Source of the DNA: Tenodera sinensis
Taxonomy: Eukaryota; Arthropoda; Insecta; Mantodea; Mantidae
Direction of reading: 5' to 3'
NCBI GenBank assembly: GCA_030765045.1
Contig: CM060961.1
Span: forward strand, 140,692,538-140,756,537
Length of the DNA: 64,000 nt
Below, one piece after another: positions 10,705-24,079 of the stretch. Made by a program: the position numbers and the translations under genes. The notes beneath the pieces are model-generated. The model did no database searches. It had not been told where the DNA came from and saw only the letters and a list, made by a program, of their open reading frames with translations. Positions within the stretch are counted from its first letter, which is position 1, and every line of letters starts with the position of its first letter.

Positions 10705-11150
10705 TGTGACGGTGTCGGCAGAGGCAGCACATCAAAGAGAGTCAAGGTCAAGCTATCTCACACCACTGCTTGTAAATAGAGGCCGAAGACAATGGGCGCG
10801 GCGGAAAAAAACGTTTTCAACCTGTTCGCAAAACTTACTGCTGGATTGTTTATAAGAGGCGTCCGTGCTACGTCATTCTCGTCTATGAAAGCGAGTTGAG
10901 ATTTTATTGGCGATGAATAAAGGAAATGCCTAGTGATTGATAAAGAACGTGTAGAAGTATGGAACTGAGGATCAGGTTAAGCGAAATCACTTTCTTCTGA
11001 ATCGCTGATTAGATCTTGTGGAAACTTTCTTTTAAGTCTGGTTTCGTGGGGACAAATTTTTGAAAGTAGATAAGTTGAAGCCAATTGCTGAAGATTTGCT
11101 ATACCCTAGTGAAACGCTTTTCCTGAACAAAGTACCTAATAGTCAATTTT
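10705..11150 (+). other. Possible LTR or promoter-like segment
   Basis: GC content rises. It opens TGTGACGGTGTCGG, has a TATA-like TTTATAAGAGG near 10850 and AATAAA near 10917, an order seen in gypsy-type LTRs. A short open stretch (VDKLKPIAEDLLYPSETLF) follows near 11065. No second LTR, primer site or target duplication was found, so this is tentative. Confidence 0.25.
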
Positions 11151-11173
11151 ATGATTAACCTGGCATCGCAGCT

Positions 11174-12420
<1,247 letters not shown>

Positions 12421-12421
12421 G

Positions 12422-12740
12422 ACCGCCTCCGTAGCGCAGTGGTAGCACTCTGGTACGGAGCACCTGGGTTCGATCCCCGGTACCGGCATTGGGTTTTTCC
12501 CCGCTGGGAAGACTGGTACGGGATGCACTCAGCCTCGTAGGGTCCCTGAAGGGCCAATTGAGTAGCTATCCTGATGGAAGTACCGTGCCTAAAAAGTCAA
12601 GTAGTCGTCCTACGGTCGGAGGGGTCGGCGTGCTGACGCCCGCCACCCCCAACCTGTACTCCTCCGTGGCCTTGGCTACGACTGGTGGACGTAGTGGCCG
12701 AGCGATGAGGGTAACCTCTGCAGAGAGGAAACCCTTTAAG
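12422..12740 (+). mobile_element. tRNA-derived SINE (family A), full length
   Basis: The best copy of the family. A box GTAGCGCAGTGGT at 12431-12443, B box GGTTCGATCCC at 12467-12477, then a body with GGGTTTTTCCCC, GGGATGCACTCAGCCTCG and GGCCAATTGAGTAGCTA. It ends in a microsatellite. Related copies or parts are at 37643-37925, 39358-39478, 52386-52735 and 62212-62492. SINEs of this kind are transcribed by pol III and moved by LINE proteins. Confidence 0.9.
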
Positions 12741-13173
12741 GATTATTATTGATATTATCATCATCATCATCATGATTATTAATATTATCATCATGATTAT
12801 TATTATCATCATCATGATTATTATTATTATCATCATCATGATTATTATTATTATCATCATCATGATTATTATTATTATCATCATCATGATTATTATTATT
12901 ATCATCATCATGATTATTATTATTATCATCATCATGATTATTATTATTATCATCATCATGATTATTATTATTATCATCATCATGATTATTATTATTATCA
13001 TCATCATGATTATTATTATTATCATCATCATTATCATTATTATTATCATCATTATCATTATTATTATCATCATCATTATCATTATTATTATCATCATTAT
13101 CATCATTATCATCATTATCATTATCATTATCATTATCATTATCATTATCATTATCATTATCATTATCATTATC

Positions 13174-13235
<62 letters not shown>
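12741..13235. repeat. Compound ATC/ATT microsatellite with 24-bp units
   Basis: Directly continues the SINE tail. Nine near-perfect 24-bp units, each GATT(ATT)3 then (ATC)-type triplets, run from 12816 to 13031. An ATTATC hexamer stretch and then pure ATT follow to 13235. The long Ile/Met open frames are artefacts. Confidence 0.95.
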
Positions 13236-13239
13236 TCTC

Positions 13240-13690
13240 ACTAGAAAAATCAATGTTCTCCGGACGTCAGGATCGGAGGTTAGGGTGCACATATTAGAAT
13301 TTGTTCCCGCTCTATGTTTCCAGCTTACAACTAAACAGAGCTCTAGAAACTGTTTGATATCATGATCTCTAGAACAATCTCTAAAATGAAGAATCCAATA
13401 AGCACAATATGGATGGAACATGTCGTGCCCCAGAACGACAACGGGAAATTTAAAACTTGGCCACATCATATTTTACGCTCCCGGGGCCCGGAAAGGCTCC
13501 CCGCCAAACACGAACGCTTTCATTAAAATACATATATGCATTTCAACTTAGCCGTTCTCCTTCTTGTTACTGCTGTTAGTTGTTGCCTTAAAATTATAAT
13601 TCTATTTGTCATAATCACCTAAAACATAGTGCATATACAGGATAATTCAGAAATGCTTTTAAATGGTTTGGAGGAGGGTACATTGACACA
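13240..13690. other. Unassigned DNA
   Basis: No gene or repeat recognised. The last part may be the outer left flank of the next family M copy. Confidence 0.4.
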
Positions 13691-13694
13691 AGAA

Positions 13695-14495
13695 AACAAA
13701 ATCTGATATTGCACTCACATGACTTTCTCCACTCTTGTACTAACCATTCTTAGAAACTCTAATTCCTATATCTTCTTTGTGTTAATTGAGATAAACATTT
13801 GCAGAAACTAGTTTATTGTTTATCTTCGTGTGGGTACAAGGGGAACATAGTAGACTTTGAGCGATAGTCAAATCTTTTGAAGTTTTCAAATTATGTTCTC
13901 TTTGCATTATTATCATATAAAATGAACAACGATGTTCCATTTGTTCTCCAAAGCTTCCACAAATAAAAAGGAATATCTCCGAAATGTTTCACTCTACGAG
14001 CAAGACCTATCTTTTTGTGAAGTAACATTTGGTCCATCTCTTACAGTTTACAAGTTATGAAAATGTCATCTAGAGTAAATAGGGTTACATGGGCTATAGC
14101 CAGAAAATTCAAGATAGGTATACATTTAATTTGTCATAAAAATATCTCAAAATATGGCATATTAATCAAAATCGTTAGAGCCATTTTCAAGAAAACCAAA
14201 ACTTTCGAAATATTTTGTATATAAAGGTAGTTTAGGGTGGAAAATTTTTTTTTCAGAATCTTGGTGTCGTATTCGTAAAAGACATTAAACTTAAATACCA
14301 ACTATGGTTTATAACCGACTTTTCGTTTTTTAATTATACTGTCCACAGACTGACAGACACACACGGAACTCTTTCTAAATATCCTTTTTTGGAATTAGGG
14401 GGCCCTCAAAACATATATTTCCGGTGAAATCTCGACATCGAATGTTTGGGTGGAATACAATACTTCCTCTACTTTACGTAGTAGAGAAAGTAAAA
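13695..14495 (+). mobile_element. Family M repeat, copy 3, near full length
   Basis: Left inverted end ACTTTCTCCACT at 13722-13733 (one mismatch), right end AGTAGAGAAAGT at 14480-14491. All internal landmarks are present and the AC site is short (GACAGACACACACGG). Confidence 0.85.
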
Positions 14496-14588
14496 GTTCA
14501 CGTAAACATACGTCCCAAAATCCTTTGTTTTTGATTTCTGCAAGTTTTAAAATGATCCATTCACGTCATTAGTTTGTTAGGAATTGTG

Positions 14589-15054
14589 CAGCACAAACTC
14601 ATTACAGATGCTTACGCATCTAGACACACCGCACCTTGCATGTTCAAAATTGAAACGTTAAGAATTAAGAACAGACTAATAGGTATCTTTCAGTTAACTG
14701 ACTGTTAGCCCCCAAATGGCAAACTTAAGCAAGTATCCATGGCAACAAATTGTATACGTGAGATACAATGAATCTCAGCCTTCTATAAATGAGTACATAG
14801 ATAAATGAAGTTGTTGGTTGGAGCTGGAAAGCTATTGAACTCAAACCTTCATTAATAAATTAGTAACGCAAAAGTGGAAGATTTTGGGGCATATGTATAT
14901 GTGAATTGTTTTCTTGTTTCAGTATAAGGAACCCATCCTCAAACACTGTGAAGGTGTATCTATTATTCTGTCTTTAACGTTTCAATCGTGCACATGCTGC
15001 ATGCTAAGGTGTGATGTGTCTAGGGACATAAGCATCTGATATGAATTTCTGCTG
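14589..15054. mobile_element. 466-bp foldback (long inverted repeat) element
   Basis: Arm 14589-14680 and arm 14961-15054 are imperfect inverted copies. Shared blocks include CAGATGCTTA, TAGACACA, GCACCTT/TCACCTT, GCATG, ATTGAAACGTTAA and ACAGA-TAATA. About 280 bp separates them and holds no open frame of note. This is the shape of a non-autonomous DNA transposon with long terminal inverted repeats. No clear target duplication was found. Confidence 0.75.
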
Positions 15055-15059
15055 AATAT

Positions 15060-15960
15060 TTCCACACATGAAAATTTAAGTGATTCTATGAAATAAAGAC
15101 GCATTTTGTAAATTGAAGGCTTTTTATTCATTTTAATGCAACACAGACGCGTGATAAAGCTGGAATACCAAATAAGTCAATGCACCGCCAAAACAAACTG
15201 TTCTTCGGGATAAACTATAAAATAATGACAGTATTTGTTCTCCTAAGACCAACGACATCTTTGAACAAAAGGGTGAACAAACGAGACCTTACTAATTGGC
15301 TTCCTTAGAACTTTCTCCTCAGAAATAAAAAAAAGAAGAAAAAGAACGTCTAGTAAAGGTCAAAATTAAACTTCACTAATTAAACACAAGTGTAACAATT
15401 GAAAGCTATGGGATCATTCATTCCATTTACCTACCTCAGAGCAGATTTAGCTAATTACAAGTACTCTTCAAACATTCGATGAAACTCCAATTATTCCTGT
15501 TTCCTCCACAGCGATTGCCCGAGAAGTTTCCAGGTGCAAAGTTCGAAAAGAAGCTTTATGTATAACAAGAACTGTTAATGAGATAACCACAGTTTGTACT
15601 ATCATGTTCTGCTTCGTTGTATTTAACCTTTAGTGGGTTCAAGAGAATTAAATACCGGAAAAGTAAAGATTGTTCTCTGCACAATCACAAAAAGGAACAA
15701 AAACACTACTTGGCATTTGTCAGAGTCTTTGACTAAAAAGCAAGAGCTCTTAAAGGAAAAGTTTGAACTACGGTATTCTTATAAAGTTTTAGATTTTTCC
15801 GGATGAGTTTTGGGGGTCAGCTACCATCCATACACTGATCGTACAGCACCGAAGGCGAAAGCAAATAGTGGACAAAAATAAAATACCGGTGCTAAGAATC
15901 TTCTATTTTATTTCCAATTCAATGACATCTAAGAACACTCGTTGTCACTGTCACCGCGAC
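15060..15960. other. Unassigned DNA
   Basis: AT-rich, no recognisable feature. It precedes a CAT microsatellite. Confidence 0.4.
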
Positions 15961-15968
15961 CGTCATCG

Positions 15969-15969
15969 C

Positions 15970-16022
<53 letters not shown>
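15969..16022. repeat. CAT microsatellite
   Basis: About 18 CAT triplets. The poly-His frame it creates is not evidence for a gene. Confidence 0.95.
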
Positions 16023-16023
<1 letters not shown>

Positions 16024-16204
16024 ATCATCATTCCTAGCTCATTCATACAGCTATCTCTTATGCACGCTTTCTTATCAATATTATTATCGCAGCGAGAGCA
16101 ATCTTTCGGACTCTGGGGTTAACGCATACCTGCTTGGCTCCGTGTTATTATCCCTTCTCACTTAGAACAATCTTGTAAAATCAGTAACGAATCAGGAATT
16201 TAAA

Positions 16205-16800
16205 GTAGTTGCTCTAAATAATGATGTCTGGAAAATTAATGTACAAGACTCGGATACATATAGAGTTCTGACGCAGAAACTTGAGTCTGAAAAGTTCCAG
16301 TGGTAAACCTACGAAAACAAACATAAAAGACCCATTCGAGTTATGATTAGAGGATTACACCCATCTCGTGAAATAACCGAGATCATTCAAGATCTACAAA
16401 GCAAGCACTTTATTCTAAAGTATACCGTTAATATTTTAAGGAAAGAATCGAGTGAAAATGAAAAGGGTGAGATCATCTGGACCAAAAGAGGACTTCCACT
16501 TTCCATGCTAACCTTCGATAACAAGGAGGACCTCAAAAGGATACATAATATAAAAGCTATTTTTAATATGATCGTTAAGGTTGAACCTATGAGGAAAACT
16601 TCCAGAAAGATTCCGCAATGTAAAAGCTGCCACACTCAAGCCTATTGTAGAAAAGAACGAGTTGTGTGAAATGCGCCGGAAAGCATTTAACCAAGAACTG
16701 CACAATGAGCAGACAGAATGCTCCAAAGTGTGTTAATTGTAAGGGAAGGCACCCGGCAACTATAGAGGTTGAGAGGTAGCTGTTGAACTTCAGAAAGGAC
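16205..16800 (+). pseudogene. Jockey ORF1 remnant (PRE_C2HC domain and zinc knuckle)
   Basis: The frame DTYRVLTQKLESEKFQW, a stop, then RPIRVMIRGLHPSREI is the PRE_C2HC domain found before the zinc knuckles of Jockey-type ORF1 proteins. The longest open piece is 16343-16669 and ends after KIPQCKSCHTQAYC, the start of a Cys-rich knuckle. Reading continues past 16669 in other frames (CPENHLTKNC-like Cys content). ORF1 proteins bind RNA in the retrotransposition particle. This copy is not functional. Confidence 0.75.
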
Positions 16801-16805
16801 GAGAT

Positions 16806-17105
16806 ATGGCTGCAAAATCAACTTTTTATCGATCAACTAAGCAAAGAGTGATCGAGATAAAGCAAATAAAAAAGAGAACAGACTTCTCAGAAAGTACTGA
16901 AATTACAAGGCCAGAAACATACGCCGAGAAAGCAAAGAACAAAGTAGTCGAAGGTTCTTCCATAGCTGAGACATTAAAGCTTGTTCTAAATAAATTAGAT
17001 GAACAAAGTGCTGTAAATGAAATAATATTTGACAGATTGAATAAAATGGAGAATATTATGAAAAATAAAAGCGCAAGTAAGCACAAATTACCTGTCTTCG
17101 TATAG
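16806..17105 (+). pseudogene. Jockey ORF1 C-terminal remnant
   Basis: 99 codons, charged and helical (SIAETLKLVLNKLDEQSAVN), downstream of the zinc knuckle, where Jockey ORF1 proteins keep a helical tail. There is no catalytic motif. It is assigned mainly by position. Confidence 0.45.
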
Positions 17106-17139
17106 CAACATGAAATGCGAATAGGCTCCAGCAAAAGAC

Positions 17140-18156
17140 TCAAGAACTAGAATTGCTGAAGTATAAAACATAGACATCTGTTTAATATCGGAATCACATT
17201 TAACAAAAGAATCTTTTCTAAGAATCGGAGGCTTTACAGCTTATCATACTACCCACCCTTCGGATGTAGCAAGAGGTGGCTTCTCGGTAATAATAAAAGA
17301 TTCATACAGACATTATGAAGAAACCAAAATACAGACTGATATGATTCAAGTCACTACAGTGTGCGTTTACATGAAAAAATGCAGAGTTCAATGTATCTGC
17401 TATATATTGTCCTCCTCGATTTCATATCCAAAGAAATGAATATCTTGACTTGTTTACCAAATTAGGGGGAAAATTTGTTAATGGTGGGGACTTTAATACC
17501 AGAACACCTATTGGAGCTCAAAATTGACTGCATCTAAGGGAAAATCCTTGTATGAAGCAGGAATGAAGGCCGGCTGCGAATTCCACTCATCAGGGGAACC
17601 AACGTACTGGCCTTCTGATCCAAATAAAATACCTGATTTAATAGAATTTTTTGTCATAAAGGGTATGTCTAGAAATTGCATTAAAGTAACCGAGTATGAT
17701 GATCTGACTTATGACCACACTCCAATCGTACTTACAATAAGTGAAACCATCATCAAAAAAGATACCTCAGCCAAATTGACTAATAATAACACAAGATGCA
17801 AAGCATTTCGATCCGAATTGGAGAGCACAATAAACCTTTGTGTGCCTCTAATATCTCCTGAACAACTAGAAAAGGAGATAGATGCGTTTATATATAATAT
17901 ACAGCAAGCTGCCTGGAACAGCACACCAATGAGGAAACAAAAATCGAGTGATAATGATCACCCATTCGAGATTCGAGTAATGGTAACAGAAAAGAGAAAG
18001 GCTCGTAAAAAGTGGCAACGTAGTAGAGCGCTACAGGATAAAACAATTCTAAATCTTCTAAACAAAAACCTCAAACAAAAACTTCACCAAATAAAAAACG
18101 AATCCATCAGCAAATACCTACGAAATATATCAGCTGAAAAGGATACCGACTACTAG
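17140..18156 (+). pseudogene. Jockey ORF2 endonuclease remnant
   Basis: GGDFNTRTPIGAQN near 17485-17525 is the apurinic-endonuclease-like GDFN motif. After a shift the frame 17524-18156 continues with GEPTYWPSDPNKIPDLIEFFV and TYDHTPIVLTIS, matching the -DH- end of the endonuclease domain, then a basic linker. This domain nicks target DNA to prime reverse transcription. Frameshifts make it inactive. Confidence 0.8.
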
Positions 18157-18223
18157 CTTGGAAAATAATGAAAAGGCAAGAAAGACTTCAAGTACATGCC
18201 CTCCCCCTTAAGAAAATCTAACA

Positions 18224-19560
18224 ATGAATATTTACAAGAGACTTTCCGACCATTTCCTAGACAGACAGTGGACAAATACGTTACAATTTATCCAACAAAA
18301 AATATTGCTAAGATTAAACCAGTTACAACGAATGAATGAATTAAAAGAAGTCATAGCAAGGGACCTGAATGCCAAAGAAGCTCCAGGATATGATTTGGTT
18401 ACTGGTCAGATACTAAAAGAATTGCCCCCTCGAGCACTTATGGAATTGCTACATCTTATAAATGTTTCCCTTCGGTTAAAGTACGTCCCTAAGCAGTGGA
18501 AAAATGCAGAAATTATAATGATACCCAATCCTGGAAAAGACCCTCATGATACAAAATCATATCGGCCAATCTCTTTGTGCCAACAATGTCGAAATTATCC
18601 GAGAAAGTGTTTTTAAGACGTTTCAACCCCATTATTAAGGAACGCAACATCAATTAGGCTTTCAAAGCAAACACTCAACGACGCAACAACTTCACAGAAT
18701 TGTGGAAATAATTGAAAGAACTCTCGAAGAAAAGAAAGTGTGTGCAAATGCCTTTTAGACGTATCTCAGGCCTTTGATAAAGTATGGCATAAATACCTTC
18801 CTTTTAATTTAAAGAGAGATCTACCTGGGGAATTCAGTCTAATCTTACAATCCTATCTTAAAGGGAACATTCCGAGTTAAATAAGGAAGTGAATACTCCG
18901 CATTTAAAGATATTACTGCGGGAGTGCCGCAGGGTAGTGTACTTGGACCGATATTATATCTTGTATACACGAGACGTCCCACAAGATGAGGAAACTGAGA
19001 TGGCGACTTTTGCCGACGACACGGCAGTTATGTCAATGGGAGATACTGTTGAGTAGGCTACAGAAAAACTTCAAAAAACAATCAGCAAAGTCAGTACTTG
19101 GACAAAAAACTGGCGAAAAAAATTAAATGAAAGAAAGTCGGTCCATATAAACTTCACAAAAAATAAAATAGGAAATGTACCCATTGAAATGAAAAGCTTA
19201 ACTGGAAATCGCATGTAAAAAGGAAAAGAAGTGAACTAGATCTAAGATTTAGAATACTGTATTGGCTACTGGGACAGTACTCAGAGCTAAGTCAACACAA
19301 TAAATTTTTCATTTATAAACAAGTGCTAAAACCTGTATGGATGTATGGTATACCTCTATAGGGTTGCACCAAGAAAACGAATGTCGAAATCATTCAGAGA
19401 TTTCAGAGTAAGGCACTAAGAGCTATAGTAAAAGCACATTGGTATGTTAGCAATGACAATATCCACAGGGACTTGAATATAGCATTTGTCAGTGAATAAA
19501 TTAAAGCTGCTGCGGTTAAGCATGAAAGACGGTTACATGCACATGAAAACCAGGGATACT
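18224..19560 (+). pseudogene. Jockey ORF2 reverse transcriptase remnant
   Basis: The first open piece (18224-18616) has EAPGYDLVTGQILKELP and KSYRPISLC. Further motifs appear in other frames: LLDVSQAFDKVWH near 18750-18795, GVPQGSVLGP near 18920 and FADDTAV near 19010-19030. A C-terminal stretch (KPVWMYGIPL, then QRFQSKALRAIVKAHWYVSN) is typical of Jockey. No RNase H was seen. Stops and frameshifts rule out function. Confidence 0.85.
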
Positions 19561-19660
19561 GGGAATGATAGCAAACAGCAACACAGTACGAAGATTGAAA
19601 AGAACCAAACCCTTGGAGTTGGTGCTTTAAAATCAGTGTGATGTTGTTGTAATAGAATTA

Positions 19661-21790
19661 TTCATAGGAGTAATATCTAGTAAATGTGATTCATACAGTG
19701 AAGACCAAACTATTATTTAAGTGCAAAACTTAGTTATAGTTATTTGAAAGAAAAAAAACTTAGAACAATATACCGTGCAGAACAATACCCTTGGGTGCGG
19801 CTTCCTTGATGCAGAAGATTCGTTTCGGCGATAAGGAGTAGCTTCCTTTTCCAGAACGTTTGTTTGTGTGAGGTCTACATGGCCTACTTGCTAGTGCTCG
19901 GCGAACAGTTCAGCGGAAAGTTTTCAGTACACATTTAATGTAGTTCCTTTTGCTTTTCCTTTTTGGCAGATAGATAGGGTTTAGGAATATTATAACTTTG
20001 TATCGGATTAGGAATTTTTAGTGAAGTATTTCGTTCTGGGATAGAAAGAGTTAGGTCTTTCTCACAGAGAACCTGAGGTGGCTAGCAACACAGAGAAATC
20101 CTACATATATCTTGAGGAATCTAACAAGATGCCAAGTCTCCTGACAAGAGTACAGAGTTAACAATCATTTATATTATCCGCAGCTTTCTCTTGCTCTTAG
20201 CCACTTACTTTTCTTTCACACTCATCCTATCCTTCCGTTCCGTTTGTGCACGTCTATGGTTCCAAATCCGGCTATGGCATTGTATTTTTTAGCGTGGTTC
20301 TACCTTTCCAACCTTTCCCTAGTATGGTTAAGCGGCAATCTGACGTTAGTAATTCATAATAGTAGTACTATAGCATTATAGAAGATATCCGTAGTCAGTT
20401 GAGATTTTAATATATCTTATCATTGGACGAGATCTTCTTTTACATGTTTACATCTACGCCGATTTTTTTTTGCCGAAGAATCATCCTCTTTCAGGATCAT
20501 CCACTGCTTGTTTCTTCAACGTCCCTTCTCCAGAAACTTTTGGATTTCCATCGTGTTTTCATAGAGTCAGTGCATTCCTAGGTCTTTGCGATATTGGTTT
20601 TAGGTGTCCATAGGTATTCAATCTTTGTCTCTGTTTTCTCAAAATGGATTCCCGTAGTTTCATTGATCACGTTATCTATTAATGTAAGTCCGAAGCAGTA
20701 CCTACAGAAGTCTATTTATATAAATACATGCTTTGAACTTTTTGTTTTATTCGTTTTACAGAGTTGTGATCTAAAAATACCTCTTCTTCAGCAGCTGGTT
20801 TGCGTATTTTTAAGTTACTTTTGTACTCCTCCAGCTGGCTAATTGCTGCTGCTGAAATATATCAAAACGTGTTAATTTATGTACCGAGCGACGCCATCTC
20901 TAATCGTGTGTGTTGGGGTACGCTGGTGGGCTGATGAGTTTACCGACGACAGACACTTTTAGAGTGCACAATGCCAATGTTATTATGATCCTTTGAGAAG
21001 CCACACCTTCATCCTGTACGTGACAGGAATATGATCCCTTTGTGGAGAAATCCTAACCATACACTTGGTATACAATTATTCCCAGAGAATCCTGTGTCCA
21101 GACAAAATACAAAACAGACATGCAAATTATAGCTTGTCTCACCATTGGATGGCAGTATGGACTTAAATGGGATATATCTGTTTCTATCTAGCGCATACGA
21201 GTTGCCGTTAGGTTCGTCATTTTCTACTCTCGTGCTGTTGCCAGGTTCATAATAGCATTGTGTAAATATACACTTGCTATAAATTTCAGGTTTGAACACA
21301 TTATCCTAAGCAGAATATTTTTCTCTCTCAGGTTATATGTTATTTTGAGTCATTATACTCGTACATTTCTATAGGGCCAAATGTATACAGAAAATGTTTT
21401 TTTTTTCCTTCGGTATAAGTCGGATATTTGCTGTTTCTATACCCATCACGCACTAACTAATGAACTAACTGCTCAAATAGGTTTATATTTTTTTCTTAGC
21501 TAGAATAAACTATGGTAATGCCACCTGTCTGCTTTGAATTCTCTATGCTTAGTCAGTTAAGTGTTACAATTTTTTAAATTAAATCATTTCGGAAAATTTT
21601 ATATCTGTGCACTGCAAAAGTTACACAGTGTGAACCTTTTTATAGACTTTACATCGGGGACCAAGTGAGAGCAAATGTTGAGGAGGTTTCGAGACAGTGT
21701 ATAAAATAAACCAGAAGCGTATAACCTCTTACTTTTATCGTGTAAGGTAAACAAAGGTATCCACCTATTCAGCTAAAACGCGCTAGGCAT
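19661..21790. other. Unassigned DNA
   Basis: About 2.1 kb with no recognisable gene, SINE head or family M landmark. Short open frames at 20594-20842 (+) and 21009-21299 (-) show no motif. Confidence 0.4.
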
Positions 21791-21797
21791 GACACAG

Positions 21798-21798
<1 letters not shown>

Positions 21799-21855
<57 letters not shown>
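21799..21855. repeat. TG microsatellite
   Basis: About 28 TG units. Confidence 0.95.
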
Positions 21856-21857
<2 letters not shown>

Positions 21858-21899
21858 CGTTTATCTAATCATTACATGTGTCTTCTGATAAAGGCTTTT

Positions 21900-22190
21900 A
21901 TGTTTTCTCTCAATAAAGAAGCAGATAAACTAGCCAATTCAAAAGCTTCTTTGGTGAAAAATGGGTAAAACTATAGTCAAATCGTCACACATATTACTGA
22001 TTAAAGCCCCAATATTAAGGGGCCGCAAACAAGTAAGGAAGGTATAAATGGTGGACATGGAAACATCTTCTGATTATGAAACTCTTTGATGTCTATTCTC
22101 TTTGGCGCGGCTATTCCGAAAATTTTGAACATCTCCTTCTAGAAATACGCATATGTGCTGAACCCTCAAGAGAAGAAGATGATAAAAGCT
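21900..22190 (+). pseudogene. Possible LINE RNase H tail remnant
   Basis: The reading NKEADKLANSKASLV resembles the C-terminal GNEKADELA motif of LINE RNase H domains. The following open pieces in shifting frames (KAPILRGRKQVRK, AEPSREEDDK) are compatible with a LINE C-terminus. Similarity is short and the call is weak. Confidence 0.3.
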
Positions 22191-22199
22191 TTATGTAAA

Positions 22200-23585
22200 G
22201 GACCCTAAGGTTTTTGTAAACAGAGATATATAACTATGAAGCCAAAAAGGTGCACACAAAAAACTATGACTGAAGTGATTGCTTCTTTTTAAAAGATCAA
22301 ATCAGATCAATATGTGTACCCGCAGACAAAAGGGTAGCAAGTGAAGCCTTAACAAACACTCTTTCTGTTATGTACATTCATGTACTTCTGTCAATGCCAC
22401 AGAAGTTAAAATATGGAAAAGTACGCTTTGTAGCTATGTACAAGATCGCAACAAATGAGATTTGATGGTAACCCACAATGGTTAACAGCCGGTACAGCTT
22501 GTTTAAAACGCTGTGCCAGTCCCCCACTCCTAAATCAAAGAGGCACAATAGCACTGACCACTCCCCTTGTATAGTAAGAGAAGGGGGCGGGTAAACCACT
22601 GGGAGTGTGATATTGCTACAATGCATTGTATATTAACTCCCTCCGAGTTCTGATAATAACTAGACATCAGATTTGTATGCATTAATACACTAAAATATAT
22701 ATGCAGGTATACTGCAAAAATATGAAAAAGTGCACTAAAATATCGAAAATATGCAGTTAAAATGCATGGCTTGAAGATCCTCATACATTTAAGGTTTCCA
22801 AATATATGTCCTTCTGGTGGCTGCAATTGGATCTGCAGTAGACCATGATGCTTCGTGTTCCGGAGTAAACTTATAATGTCCGCTGGTTACGGTAAGTTTC
22901 TACGCTGAAAATTACCTCTTAATATCCACAGGGCAGTATTTGTAAGAACTAAGGAAGGGTGATGAAATTTCTTTTGGAATGACAACTGTCTCACCTTCAA
23001 GTATTTTTTCACAGGGCGTAAGATGTTAAAACCACGATTTCTTTGTTGAACACTGCCAAATGTTTCGCCCAGCTTTTCCACATACTGTACAGGGGTACAA
23101 TTAAGCTAAGTTTGTTCACTTTTCACATCATAAAGAGGTTCACAAAACAAATTCTTAAACGGTAAAAAAATGTCTGCTGCAACGTGTAAGAATTGATTCT
23201 GATGGTAAAGGTCGCTCCTAAAATGATTTTAAACATCCTTTTACAAGGGAGCTTTCAGATATACCTTCTTAGTACTTTAAATCAGTGTTTACTTCAGAAA
23301 ACTGTTCCCGCACTGCTTCAGCCACTAGGCTGCAGAATCGTCTCATTACGGAGCTTCTGGTTAGTAAGCGGCACGGTGCACTTAAAAATAACGTTTCAAA
23401 CCTTAAAACGGTTTTATATATGCATGCTGCATACCAAAATTGCAAAATAAGCAACAGCACCAAAAATACACCTTTATATATACTGTAAATATTGGTAAAT
23501 ACCCAACGCGGTCAAAACTGCTCCTGAGAAATAAAGTGCTTGAACAAATGAAATATTTCATATGAATATCACAGGGATTTAAAAA
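22200..23585. other. Unassigned DNA, possibly old transposon remnant
   Basis: The stretch 22680-22760 repeats short words such as TGCA, AAAATAT and ATGCAGT, as hAT subterminal regions often do. A 64-codon minus frame at 22887-23081 has no motif I recognise. Nothing firm can be called. Confidence 0.3.
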
Positions 23586-23589
23586 AAAG

Positions 23590-24075
23590 GTATATACATT
23601 TCAAAACATATGTGGCATCATAAAAAGAACATTGAAATACAAAACAAGAAGAGATACTATATTGAAGTTTTATAAAACTATGGCAGCACCCTTTATATCT
23701 TATGGAGCTGAGAACTAGACCTTGAACAGAAATGACAAAACAATAGTTGAAACGGCTGAAATGAAATTTTTGAGATACGTAGCTGGCTGTAGTCTCAAAG
23801 ATCATATCAAGAGTGATACAATAAGAGAGCAACTAAAAATATTTAATTTAAACGACAAAATCAGGGAGTACAAAATGAAGTGGCGAGAGCATATCTCCCG
23901 AATGCCAACAGAAAGACTAACCAAACAGGCCTTGCAGTACAAACCAGTTGGTAGGAGAGAAGTTGGAAGACCGAGGAGACGCTAGGAAGATCCCATTTGA
24001 GTGGAAATAGGTCTACCTGGTCTATCTTGAGGGATGATGATGATGATGGTGATGATGATGATGATGATGATGATA
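23590..24075 (+). mobile_element. RTE-type LINE, 5'-truncated 3' end
   Basis: An RT C-terminal reading runs through KFYKTMAAPFISYGAEN, a TAG stop, then TLNRNDKTIVETAEMKFLRYVAG and GRREVGRPRRR, closely following the C-terminus seen in RTE-clade ORFs. It ends in a GATGAT-type tandem repeat at about 24033-24075, the usual RTE tail. One in-frame TAG replaces a Trp codon near 23717. It is a dead 5'-truncated copy. Confidence 0.8.
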
Positions 24076-24079
24076 CACT

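Larger units (their letters stand above)
16200..19660 (+). mobile_element. Jockey-clade LINE, decayed
   Basis: The order ORF1 (PRE_C2HC-type), endonuclease, reverse transcriptase and Jockey-type C-terminus is present over 3.4 kb in several frames. Stops and shifts break every domain. The 3' end, near 19640-19660, is not marked by a clear tail or target duplication. Confidence 0.85.

Noticed and set aside
12421..12490. Possible functional tRNA gene
   Set aside because: Same reasoning: related copies with a shared 3' body occur in the window.
12771..13030. CRISPR-like regular repeat
   Set aside because: The 24-bp units are contiguous with no unique spacers and consist of triplets; it is a microsatellite-derived minisatellite.
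22887..23081. 64-aa minus frame as a transposase exon
   Set aside because: It looks protein-like but I could not match it to a family and the neighbouring frames do not continue it.
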